Below are positions 5,994 through 12,975 of a DNA stretch of 13,859 bases, one piece after another (the first letter of the stretch is position 1; every line of letters begins with the position of its first letter). The stretch spans positions 1 to 13,859 of the forward strand of contig JAFAVN010000227.1 of assembly GCA_019242435.1 (NCBI GenBank), in the 5' to 3' direction. The notes beneath the pieces were generated by a model that did no database searches, was not told the DNA's origin, and worked only from the letters and a program-made list of their open reading frames with translations. Position numbers and translations under genes: made by a program. The DNA is from Verrucomicrobiota bacterium. Lineage in GTDB: Bacteria > Verrucomicrobiota > Verrucomicrobiia > Chthoniobacterales > JAFAMB01.

Positions 5994-6920
5994 ATGTCTT
6001 GCACCAAAATTGATCCAGGGTTGCATCAAGCCAAGAAGCCGGATTGGATTAAGGTAAGGCTGCCTTCGAACCCAGTCTTTTTCTCGACAAAGGCACTCAT
6101 TTCTGATCTCCGGCTACACACGGTTTGCGAATCGGCTCAATGCCCCAACCGCTGGGAGTGCTGGAGCCAGGGTACGGCAACGTTCATGATCGCGGGTGAA
6201 CGCTGTACGCGCGCCTGTGGTTTCTGCGCGGTTTCCACAGCCAAACCATTTGCTCTTGAACCCGATGAGCCGGAACGGGTAGTGGAAGCGGTGCTCCGGC
6301 TGAAATTGAAGCACATCGTCATTACGGCGGTGGCTCGAGATGATCTGGCGGACGGCGGCGCCCACCATTTCGCGCGTACAATTACCGGAATCCGGAAAGC
6401 GGATCCGAACATCGTGGTTGAAGTGCTGGTTCCTGATTTCAATGGCCGAGAGGCCTCTCTCCAGGAAGTATTGGCGGCAAAACCGGACATTTTTAATCAC
6501 AACATCGAGACAATAGAAAGGCTGACCCCTTTGGTCCGGTCCCGAGCAAAATACAGGCTCTCGTTAACGGTCCTGCGCCAGGCCAAGGAAATCGACCCTG
6601 ACGTGGTAACCAAGAGCGGTATCATGTTAGGGCTGGGAGAGACTGAGATGGAGCTTTTTGAAGCAATGGACGATCTTCGGGAGGCTGGTGTGCAAGTGCT
6701 GACGTTGGGTCAATACTTACGCCCGACTCCAAGCCATCTGCCAGTGGTGAGCTACATCCCTCCCGAAACCTTTGATTCCTATCGAGAGATAGGGTTCAGC
6801 AAGGGCTTCGAATACGTAGCGTCGGGGCCATTGGTAAGAAGTTCTTATCACGCCGCGGACTATCATCCGGCGCGCCGGCGAAAGGTGAGCTCTGGAGACG
6901 ACCGGACGCAGGGTTCATGA
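5994..6920 (+). CDS. lipA: Lipoyl synthase (radical SAM)
   Basis: LipA inserts two sulfurs into protein-bound octanoyl groups to make the lipoyl cofactor of 2-oxoacid dehydrogenases and the glycine cleavage system. The 308-residue protein has both iron-sulfur sites. The auxiliary cluster ligands are C45, C50 and C56 (CESAQCPNRWEC). The radical SAM ligands are C71, C75 and C78 (CTRACGFC). The C-terminal RSSY (282-285) supplies the serine ligand of the auxiliary cluster. Other family blocks include VARDDLADGGAHHFA, EVLVPDF, FNHNIET and TKSGIMLGLGE. The ATG at 5994 has only a closely placed GGGG ahead of it, and a hairpin sits immediately upstream. The last 20 residues are a basic, variable tail. 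The stop overlaps the next ATG as ATGA. No lipB or lplA is present in the window. Confidence 0.97.
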   Translation: MSCTKIDPGLHQAKKPDWIKVRLPSNPVFFSTKALISDLRLHTVCESAQCPNRWECWSQGTATFMIAGERCTRACGFCAVSTAKPFALEPDEPERVVEAVLRLKLKHIVITAVARDDLADGGAHHFARTITGIRKADPNIVVEVLVPDFNGREASLQEVLAAKPDIFNHNIETIERLTPLVRSRAKYRLSLTVLRQAKEIDPDVVTKSGIMLGLGETEMELFEAMDDLREAGVQVLTLGQYLRPTPSHLPVVSYIPPETFDSYREIGFSKGFEYVASGPLVRSSYHAADYHPARRRKVSSGDDRTQGS

Positions 6921-7684
6921 TAGAGGTTAATTCGGACATGGTTTGCGCCATAATTCCGGCGCACAATGAGGAGCCCTTTATCGGAAATGTGGTCCGGGGT
7001 CTGCTCCGGCATGTGAAGCAGGTCATCGTTGTCGACGATCATTCGGTGGACAATACCGGCTTGGCTGCATCGGCGGCAGGGGCCGTAGTAATCCGACATC
7101 CCAAACGTCTGGGCAAAGGGGCCGCTATTAAAAGCGGTCTCAGACAAGCCGCTCAAGAAAGCTTTGAATTTTTCCTATTTCTGGACGGTGATGGTCAGCA
7201 CGACCCCGATGAGGCCCCTACCTTCTTTGCCACAGCTTCGGAGTTCGAGACCGGGTTGATTATAGGCAATCGCATGATGAATGTGGACGCGATGCCATGG
7301 GCGCGGCGTTGGACCAATCGGTTCATGTCTTGGCAAATCGGGAAACTATGTCGGCGTGAATTGCCAGATTCACAGTGCGGGTATCGAATGGCGCACCGTA
7401 ATCTTCTGTCGGTACTGCTCCGATCCAGTAATGGGTTTGCTTTTGAAACCGAGTCTTTGCTCCTGGCGATTGAAGCTGGTTTTTTGGTGAGTTTTGTTCC
7501 GGTTCGCACGATTTATCGGGCCGAGCAGAGCAAGATTCGGCCTGCTCGAGATACCCTCGGGTACGCTCGGGTCCTTACCCGAAATTTGCGGCTGAGACGC
7601 GGGCGAGCTTCTTCCGCGGCGGTTGTTCGAGCGTGCATTTCTCACAAATCCAGCACTAACTCGCTCCCAAGTCCTCAATTGTGA
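6917..7684 (+). CDS. Family-2 glycosyltransferase (polyprenyl-phosphate mannosyl/glucosyltransferase-like)
   Basis: This 255-residue cytoplasmic GT-A fold enzyme likely transfers a sugar from a nucleotide donor to a polyprenyl phosphate or similar acceptor. Visible motifs: IIPAHNEE (12-19), VVDDHSVDNT (38-47), GKGAAIKSG (66-74), the metal-binding LDGDGQHDPDE (89-99), DSQCGYR (151-157) and FAFETE (174-179), in the order seen in DPM1/DolP-mannosyltransferase-like proteins. No C-terminal membrane helices follow; the last 45 residues are basic and look variable. Its ATG overlaps the lipA stop (ATGA) with AGGG a few bases before, indicating translational coupling. A second ATG at 6938 is also possible. 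The sugar and acceptor cannot be told. It is convergent with the DUF3106-like gene, 10 bp apart. Confidence 0.88.
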   Translation: MIEVNSDMVCAIIPAHNEEPFIGNVVRGLLRHVKQVIVVDDHSVDNTGLAASAAGAVVIRHPKRLGKGAAIKSGLRQAAQESFEFFLFLDGDGQHDPDEAPTFFATASEFETGLIIGNRMMNVDAMPWARRWTNRFMSWQIGKLCRRELPDSQCGYRMAHRNLLSVLLRSSNGFAFETESLLLAIEAGFLVSFVPVRTIYRAEQSKIRPARDTLGYARVLTRNLRLRRGRASSAAVVRACISHKSSTNSLPSPQL

Positions 7685-7694
7685 GAAATGCAGG

Positions 7695-8183
7695 CTAATG
7701 CAAAACCACCGTTGGCGTTGGTGTTGGCGACGATTTCGGCGTCCCGAATTCTTTCTTCAGGTTCTCGATAATGGTCGTATTACCCGCCAATCGACGCTCC
7801 TGCGATTCTTTTGCGAGCTCCTCCTCCAGTTTCCTGCGCTCTTCCAGATAGCGTTTACGGAATTGGAGCCGTTGTGCTTCGTTCAGATGCAAGCCTGATT
7901 TCTGGTACGCCTCCACGACAGACTCTTCCCGCTTTTGGCTGCGTATCCGTTCCTGTTGACGAAGATAATCTCGCTCTTCGGGGCTCAGCGCCTGCCAACG
8001 ATGCAGATTTTGTAGCACTTTTTCCTGTTGTTCGGGAGACAGTTGCTCGATCGAGCGTCGCAGTTCTTCTATACGCGCCGACGAGGACGGTTGCGAGGTT
8101 GAGGTAGGCTGAGGAGTGGGGGAATCCCCGTATGCTCCCCAAACCGTCACGAGTAAAATCAGTGCACCGAAGATTCGAGCCAT
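7695..8183 (-). CDS. Exported DUF3106-like small protein
   Basis: This 162-residue protein has an N-terminal signal peptide (hydrophobic 4-17, cleavage near AYG-DS), then a Ser/Thr/Pro/Gln-rich spacer (20-36). A helical charged region (38-148) carries the phrases LSPEQQEKVLQNLHRWQALSPEERD, as in DUF3106-type periplasmic proteins, and it ends with a short Thr-Pro repeat. Many Arg/Glu heptads suggest a helical hairpin or coiled coil, somewhat like Spy/CpxP-type proteins, though no LTxxQ motif is seen. It starts 25 bp inside the end of the upstream one-TM gene, so the two are translated together. The role is unknown; an envelope stress-sensing partner is a guess. Confidence 0.7.
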   Translation of the reverse strand: MARIFGALILLVTVWGAYGDSPTPQPTSTSQPSSSARIEELRRSIEQLSPEQQEKVLQNLHRWQALSPEERDYLRQQERIRSQKREESVVEAYQKSGLHLNEAQRLQFRKRYLEERRKLEEELAKESQERRLAGNTTIIENLKKEFGTPKSSPTPTPTVVLH

Positions 8184-8503
8184 ACAGAGGACTCTTCGGA
8201 CGACATCACGACATCGAGATCAGCGATAACGTCGAGGTCACCTGGCTCGGTTTGAGCAACTACGATTGGCCTTCGATCACCAGTATGATGAGGAAAGAGA
8301 GAAAAATGAGCCAACAGAACGGCCATGGCACCCGCCAAGGCTCCAGGTAGACCGTATCGCACCCAGTTTCGCCAGAGGACCACCCGTCTTTCGTTCGTGC
8401 GCCGGACGGCCGTCATGACCTTTGCGACGAAAAAAGGAGAAGGGTCCGATCTCCTCGCTCGACCGAGCAACGCCCACAGATCGTCGTGTTCTTGGTCCTT
8501 CAT
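8159..8503 (-). CDS. Small single-TM protein, anti-sigma-like layout
   Basis: This 114-residue protein has a cytoplasmic-looking N-terminal segment (1-45) with DLWALLGRARRSDPSPFFVAKVMTAVR. A single membrane helix follows at about 49-70, then a short acidic tail (85-114). It matches the layout of small proteins encoded after ECF sigma factors in Verrucomicrobia-like genomes, where they may act as anti-sigma factors. Here the gene before it, 55 bp away and in the same direction, is the primary sigma factor rpoD. There is no zinc-binding HxxxCxxC motif. Its end overlaps the DUF3106-like gene by 25 bp. An anti-sigma function is only an analogy. Confidence 0.65.
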   Translation of the reverse strand: MKDQEHDDLWALLGRARRSDPSPFFVAKVMTAVRRTNERRVVLWRNWVRYGLPGALAGAMAVLLAHFSLFPHHTGDRRPIVVAQTEPGDLDVIADLDVVMSSEESSVWLESSVH

Positions 8504-8558
8504 CGCTGTTGGATTAAACTCCGGGCAAAGGAAAAAGTTTCACCTGTTCAGCAGATGG

Positions 8559-10424
8559 CTAATCCCCGGCTTCAAGAAACCCTTCCAGCTGGCGAATTCG
8601 CGTCGGGTGCCTCATTTTTCGAAGAGCCTTCGCCTCGATCTGTCGAATTCGTTCCCGAGTAACCTTAAACTGACGCCCTACTTCCTCCAGGGTTCGGCTG
8701 TAGCCGTCTACCAATCCAAAACGTTGTTCGAGCACTTGCCGTTCTCTCTCGGTCAAAGTGTCCAGGACGTCCCGGATCTTTTCTCGGAGCAGAACGATGG
8801 CAGTCATGTCGCTGGGATTCTCTGCTCCTTTGTCCTCGATGAAATCGCCGAAACTCGTGTCTTCGCTATCGCCCACCGGCGACTGCAAAGAGATCGGTTG
8901 TTGCGCCATTTTCAGGACGGCGCGTACTCGTTCCACCGGCAATTGGATCTCTTCGGCAACCTCTTCCGGAGTGGGTTCTCGACCGTATTCCTGAACGAGC
9001 TGTTTTTGTACTCGCATCAGTTTGTTGATCGTCTCGATCATGTGCACCGGAATCCGGATGGTACGAGCCTGATCTGCAATGGACCGCGTAATCGCCTGGC
9101 GGATCCACCAGGTTGCGTACGTCGAGAATTTGTAGCCCCGGCGGTACTCGAATTTCTCAACCGCTTTCATCAATCCCATGTTTCCTTCCTGAATCAGGTC
9201 CAGAAATGAGAGTCCGCGGTTGGTATATTTTTTTGCGATCGAAATAACTAGTCGCAGGTTAGCTTCGACCATCTCGGTTTTGGCGCGAAGCGCTCTTTTT
9301 AGCCAGTCTTTGAGCTCACGATGGTAGGCTAAGAAGTCGTCCGGTTTTTGCCAGACATTGCATTCTGCTTCCTGCAGCCGCTTTTTATAAAGGGCCAATT
9401 TGTCTTTCATCGGGCCACCGGCCGCACTTTCTGCCTTACAGATTTCGGCAAGCAGACCGCTGATCAGACGTTGTTGTTCGTCCGCCAATTGCACAAACTC
9501 CTCGGTCACCCGTTGTTTGAAGTAGAACCGGGGATAAAGCTTCATGAGCGTGGTGTGCGCCTTCTGAAACTCCGCTTTTGCGGTGGCTTCACTCGAAGTG
9601 GAGCGTGTTCCCAACCACTTGCGATAGAGAGCCTCGGCATCCTGGCTGGCTTTCTCGACTACCGCACAAAGCCGACCCAAGCCTTTCATGTATCGTTCCC
9701 GGCTTTCGATCTTCTTGTCCAAGATCACGCGATCGAATCGTTCCCGCCCGTCGATCAGTTTTTGCGCCAGGTCGATATGGGCCCGAGAAATGAACCCAAA
9801 CCGGTTGATGAACTTCTGCACCATCATCTCGGCATTCTCGATTCGCTTAGAAATCTCGACTTCCTGTTCGCGGGTCAGCAACGGAACCTGCCCCATTTGC
9901 TTGAGATACATCCGAACTGGGTCGTCCAGGATATCAAGTTTTTGATCCTTCTCATCCTCTTCGTCGTCGAGATCTTTTTTGTCTTTATAACGGTCGACCT
10001 CTGACGCCTCGATAATATCGACCTCCATGGACCGGAGTTGGGCAAAGATCTGATCCATTTCGTCCGGATCCGCCATCCCTTCCGGTAAGGCCTCGTTGAT
10101 ATCATCGTAGGTCAGGTAGCCTTGCTCTTTCGCCAACTTGACCAGCTCTCGAAGCCGGTCTTGAAGATCGAAGTTGGATTCGGAGTGAGAAACTCTAACC
10201 GGACTAGAATGGTTCCCGTTCTGCGAGGCAACGTCGTTTAATAGATTCACACCAGAAAGAAGCGCCGGTTTCTTGAGAGCCTTTTGCCCAGATCGCAATG
10301 CACCGTTGTCTTTGTTGCTCATTTGGGCGTCACCAGCTTTTCTGCCCTCGGTCGGAACTTTCTTCGCTCTCTTTTGAGTCGCAGGTTGACCTTTGTCCGA
10401 ATTAGAAGTTGTGGCTCTCGGCAT
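8559..10424 (-). CDS. rpoD: RNA polymerase primary sigma factor RpoD (sigma-70)
   Basis: This 621-residue housekeeping sigma factor directs core RNA polymerase to -35/-10 promoters. Residues 1-85 are a low-complexity Lys/Ser/Asn-rich extension. Region 1.1 spans about 86-140, followed by an acidic DLDDEEDEKDQ stretch. Region 1.2 is DPVRMYLKQMGQVPLLTREQE (168-188). A non-conserved region runs about 195-385. Region 2 is 386-455, including DLIQEGNMGLMKAVEKF and YATWWIRQAI. Region 3 is about 460-535 and region 4 about 550-615 with the helix-turn-helix VTRERIRQIE. I chose the ATG at 10424 because AGGTGA (10432-10427) precedes it; the GTG at 10430 overlaps that site. It lies downstream of dnaG but with a 359-bp gap and its own candidate promoter. 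The long plus-strand frames over it are shadows. Confidence 0.97.
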   Translation of the reverse strand: MPRATTSNSDKGQPATQKRAKKVPTEGRKAGDAQMSNKDNGALRSGQKALKKPALLSGVNLLNDVASQNGNHSSPVRVSHSESNFDLQDRLRELVKLAKEQGYLTYDDINEALPEGMADPDEMDQIFAQLRSMEVDIIEASEVDRYKDKKDLDDEEDEKDQKLDILDDPVRMYLKQMGQVPLLTREQEVEISKRIENAEMMVQKFINRFGFISRAHIDLAQKLIDGRERFDRVILDKKIESRERYMKGLGRLCAVVEKASQDAEALYRKWLGTRSTSSEATAKAEFQKAHTTLMKLYPRFYFKQRVTEEFVQLADEQQRLISGLLAEICKAESAAGGPMKDKLALYKKRLQEAECNVWQKPDDFLAYHRELKDWLKRALRAKTEMVEANLRLVISIAKKYTNRGLSFLDLIQEGNMGLMKAVEKFEYRRGYKFSTYATWWIRQAITRSIADQARTIRIPVHMIETINKLMRVQKQLVQEYGREPTPEEVAEEIQLPVERVRAVLKMAQQPISLQSPVGDSEDTSFGDFIEDKGAENPSDMTAIVLLREKIRDVLDTLTERERQVLEQRFGLVDGYSRTLEEVGRQFKVTRERIRQIEAKALRKMRHPTRIRQLEGFLEAGD

Positions 10425-10426
10425 AT

Positions 10427-10432
10427 TCACCT
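10427..10432 (-). promoter_or_regulatory. Ribosome binding site that decides the rpoD start
   Basis: AGGTGA on the minus strand ends two nt before the ATG at 10424-10422, leaving five nt between AGG and ATG. It overlaps the in-frame GTG at 10430, which argues against that codon as the start. It is one of the few clear Shine-Dalgarno sequences in the window. Confidence 0.65.
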
Positions 10433-10519
10433 GCTTATCGGAATCCTAGCAGAGCCGGATTAGAGAAGTGTAGCGATGGTAAAACACGGGTTGTCGACAC
10501 TCCACCAAGAAAGCCGCGA

Positions 10520-10548
10520 AATATCTGTGAACTCAGTTTGGAGGTCAA
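10520..10548 (-). promoter_or_regulatory. Candidate rpoD promoter
   Basis: On the minus strand, TTGACC (10548-10543) and GATATT (10525-10520) are separated by exactly 17 bp, matching five and four of six consensus positions. Transcription would start near 10513, giving an rpoD leader of about 90 nt. Confidence 0.5.
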
Positions 10549-10693
10549 GGACTTCTTTCATGCAGGGCGGAAAAGACCAAAAAGACAGCTGAACATCTGT
10601 GCCAGTATACAACTCTTTGATTTTTTTGCCGGGAAAAGAAGAACATTTCGAAACTTAGTGCGAAACGATCGCGGGCCTAACGGCGAAGTCGCG

Positions 10694-10728
10694 GTTCCGT
10701 GAAAGCGAGCTTATTTATAGGACGGAAC
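10694..10728. promoter_or_regulatory. Perfect 7-bp inverted repeat after dnaG
   Basis: GTTCCGT and ACGGAAC flank a 21-bp spacer that contains a TATAAA box in the rpoD direction. It could be an operator around a second rpoD promoter. No good -35 was found, so this is only suggestive. Confidence 0.3.
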
Positions 10729-10783
10729 GTTGAAAAATGCATGATACTCTCGCCCACGCAGGAGGGGCCGACGGAGCGAAAGA

Positions 10784-12571
10784 CTACGACTCCCCCAGCA
10801 TCTCCTCCAGTCTGAGCACCTCTTTGAGCTCTGCTTCAGCTTGAGCGCAGGCCTCCGGTTGATCGGCGCTTAGCCGTAAGGCGCTCTCGACGCGGCTTCG
10901 CCGGAGCCGGAGCTCGCGGGTAACGAAGCCCTGCCAATAGCTGCGGCGAATCGCTTCATCTATCGGTTTCCGATATAGCGGATGGGAAAGCGCGTTGGAC
11001 AAAATGGCCGCTTCCGCCTTATCCAGAGCGGCTAGAAAGGCGGCTACCGAACCGGGACTGTCAGGGCGAAGTTCCGATTGGAGAATTCTCGCGAGGATCT
11101 CGGTTCCCGGGATGCCTGATAGCACCGGCTGCCAAGGTTGGGATCGAACCCAATCGAGAGTGAGCGAATCGGTCATCAAAATGTAACAAAGAGCTGCGAT
11201 TTCGTGCCGCGGAGGAGTGATAACAGGGGTTGTCATTTCCGTCATCAGAGATTGGGCGCTGCTTTTTTTATGACCCGCCACCGCTTGCTCGACCGAATCT
11301 CGCGAGATTGCCAGACATGACGCCAGCCTGCTTATGGTTGTGTCTCGTAACACCGGTTCAGAGATCATGGCGACGAATCGCGAAATGCGGTGCGCTGCCT
11401 GCACCCGTTGAGCGACGCTCTGATCCAAGCTCGGCCGCTGTTCTAGCTGGTAATCGATAAAGTCCTTCGCTTGGCTGATTCGATTTCGGAACTTTTCCGC
11501 ACCTTCCTTGCGGATCAACGAATCGGGATCCTCGCCGGGCGGCAGTTTCCCCACTCGTATTTGCAAGCCGGCACCATACAAGACCTCTATCGCGCGCTCG
11601 GCAGCACGTTCCCCAGCCGAATCCGCATCAAAGAAAAGAATCACCTCGGTGCAAAAACGTTTCAGCAGAGCGGCGTGCCTCTCAGTTAACGCCGTCCCTA
11701 GCGGTGCTACCACATTCTCGATACCGGCCGCGAACGTGATGATCAGATCAACCTGACCTTCGAGCACAACGGCCTGCCGTGCTTGAGCAATTGCTCGTCT
11801 CGATTTCTCCAATCCAAACAGCACGTTGCCCTTCGAAAAGAGAAGTGATTCGGGCGAATTAATGTATTTTCCGCCCGGAGCGTTTGGCTGTAATACCCTG
11901 CCGCTGAAAGCCACAACTTCGCCCAGTTCGTTGGTGATAGGGAACATTAAACGATCCCGAAACCGGTCGTAAATTTCAGAGCGCGGATTTCCTTCATCTC
12001 GCAATTTGACGAGTCCGCTGGCTAGCAACTCTTCTCTAGTAAACCCGGCCTCGGCGCCCCACTCGCGAAACGCCTTCCATGAGCTTGGTGCGTACCCAAT
12101 GCGCCATTGGCGCGCGATATCGATGTTCAGTTGGCGGTTGCGCATGTAGTTGCGCGCAGTTTCGCCGGCCTTTGTGCGGACCAGGTTGCGATGGAACCAG
12201 TCCGCTGCCTCAAAGTGCAATCGAAATAACCGTTTCCGAAGATTTTGTTTTTCTTCTTCTTCCGCACTGAGCTGATCTTCTACGATGGGAATCGAGGCTC
12301 GATGAGCCAATCGCCGCACCGCTTCCGGAAAGTCAATCTGTTCATATTCCTGAACGAACTGGAATACGCTTCCACCTCGTCCACAGCCGAAACAATAAAA
12401 GCTTTGTTTGGCCGGGCTAACATAGAATGAAGGTGTTTTTTCTTGATGGAACGGGCAAAGCGCTCGGAACTCAGTCCCGGATCGTTTAAGCGGAAAGTAA
12501 CTGCTAACCACATCGACGATGTTCAACGCGGCAGCGACCTGTTCGATTGTCTCGGGAGATATGCGCGGCAT
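10784..12571 (-). CDS. dnaG: DNA primase DnaG
   Basis: DnaG makes RNA primers at the replication fork and works with the DnaB helicase. The 595-residue protein has three expected parts. The N-terminal zinc-binding domain has ligands C39, H42, C60 and C63 (CPFH, then CFGC) and the following GRGGSVFQFV. The catalytic core (about 120-370) has the TOPRIM acidic residues E271 (EGQVD, where EGYxD is commoner) and D315/D317 (FDADSAG). A weakly conserved C-terminal helicase-binding domain starts near 450. The family motif FRDRLMFPI is at 203-211. The ATG at 12571 gives the usual start (MPRISPETIEQV). rpoD follows on the same strand, as in the macromolecular-synthesis operon but without rpsU. Confidence 0.97.
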   Translation of the reverse strand: MPRISPETIEQVAAALNIVDVVSSYFPLKRSGTEFRALCPFHQEKTPSFYVSPAKQSFYCFGCGRGGSVFQFVQEYEQIDFPEAVRRLAHRASIPIVEDQLSAEEEEKQNLRKRLFRLHFEAADWFHRNLVRTKAGETARNYMRNRQLNIDIARQWRIGYAPSSWKAFREWGAEAGFTREELLASGLVKLRDEGNPRSEIYDRFRDRLMFPITNELGEVVAFSGRVLQPNAPGGKYINSPESLLFSKGNVLFGLEKSRRAIAQARQAVVLEGQVDLIITFAAGIENVVAPLGTALTERHAALLKRFCTEVILFFDADSAGERAAERAIEVLYGAGLQIRVGKLPPGEDPDSLIRKEGAEKFRNRISQAKDFIDYQLEQRPSLDQSVAQRVQAAHRISRFVAMISEPVLRDTTISRLASCLAISRDSVEQAVAGHKKSSAQSLMTEMTTPVITPPRHEIAALCYILMTDSLTLDWVRSQPWQPVLSGIPGTEILARILQSELRPDSPGSVAAFLAALDKAEAAILSNALSHPLYRKPIDEAIRRSYWQGFVTRELRLRRSRVESALRLSADQPEACAQAEAELKEVLRLEEMLGES

Positions 12572-12610
12572 CGTCGGGCGGAGCGCTATTGGTCAGTGAT
12601 GAACCATGGA

Positions 12611-12720
12611 GCTAACCGGAAAGAATTTCGAATTTAGAACTTAGAATCTCGAAGGCTGCTAATTGCCGGCTGATAGCGGCGGCATCAGCCTCGGACATTC
12701 TAAATTCTTTTCTAGTTAGC
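12611..12720. repeat. 110-bp nested palindrome between thiS and dnaG
   Basis: The outer arms are GCTAAC (12611-12616) and GTTAGC (12715-12720). The next arms are an AT-rich block (12620-12647, with GAATTTAGAA) and ATTCTAAATTCTTT (12697-12710). The inner stem is GGCTGAT (12668-12674) and ATCAGCC (12684-12690), with a 9-nt loop. The left AT-rich arm is longer because AGAATTT/TTAGAA units are duplicated. GTTAG is also followed by CTAAC a few bases on. Further right (12721-12774) is AT-rich simple-looking sequence, CACTAATCGCCAATCACAAT. It lies in the dnaG leader on the minus strand. It could be a mobile repeat or a thiS terminator/attenuator. Confidence 0.65.
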
Positions 12721-12774
12721 GCAACTAACATCCACAACCAAACACTAGTCACTAATCGCCAATCACAATTCACG

Positions 12775-12975
12775 TTAGCCGCCCGCCACCATCTTGATGA
12801 TCTCGATCTGATCATCGCTCTCCAGGCGGACCGCGCCGAAGGCGTCGCGGTTGACCGGTTCGCCGTTGCGCTCAACCACGACATTCTTCGCTGGCAGAGA
12901 AAACTGCTGCAGTAGGTCAGCCACGGTTGAACCGTCTTTTAGGGTATGAGGATTGCCGTTAATCACCGCGGTCAT
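12775..12975 (-). CDS. thiS: ThiS sulfur-carrier protein for thiamine biosynthesis
   Basis: This 66-residue ubiquitin-like sulfur carrier is converted at its C-terminal glycine to a thiocarboxylate that gives sulfur to the thiazole ring made by ThiG. Seen here: MTAVINGNP at the start, the DGSTVADLLQQF helix, VVVERNGEPVNRD, the D-x-I-E-I-I strand, and the required C-terminal MVAGG. I chose the ATG at 12975, which overlaps the thiH stop as ATGA and gives the normal length; the upstream extension to 13008 would lie inside thiH. Its position after thiH, not before thiG, is less usual. thiG and thiF are not in the window. Confidence 0.95.
   Translation of the reverse strand: MTAVINGNPHTLKDGSTVADLLQQFSLPAKNVVVERNGEPVNRDAFGAVRLESDDQIEIIKMVAGG

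Larger units (their letters stand above)
10425..10783. other. 359-bp dnaG-rpoD intergenic region (rpoD regulatory region)
   Basis: No gene is supported here. On the minus strand it holds the candidate promoter at 10520-10548. It also holds a perfect 7-bp inverted repeat, GTTCCGT (10694-10700) and ACGGAAC (10722-10728), whose spacer contains TATAAA in the minus-strand direction. A T-rich run on the minus strand lies at about 10618-10635. No intrinsic terminator is evident after dnaG, so read-through from dnaG into rpoD is possible. Confidence 0.6.

Noticed and set aside
8325..9209. 294-codon plus-strand open frame, and a similar one at 9348-10004
   Set aside because: Both are antisense to rpoD and the small TM gene; rpoD is unmistakable, and the frames show no family features.
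12612..12884. Minus-strand frame with a possible 28-residue end beginning MSEADAAAISRQL
   Set aside because: It overlaps thiS out of frame and the rest is the palindrome itself; no ribosome binding site.
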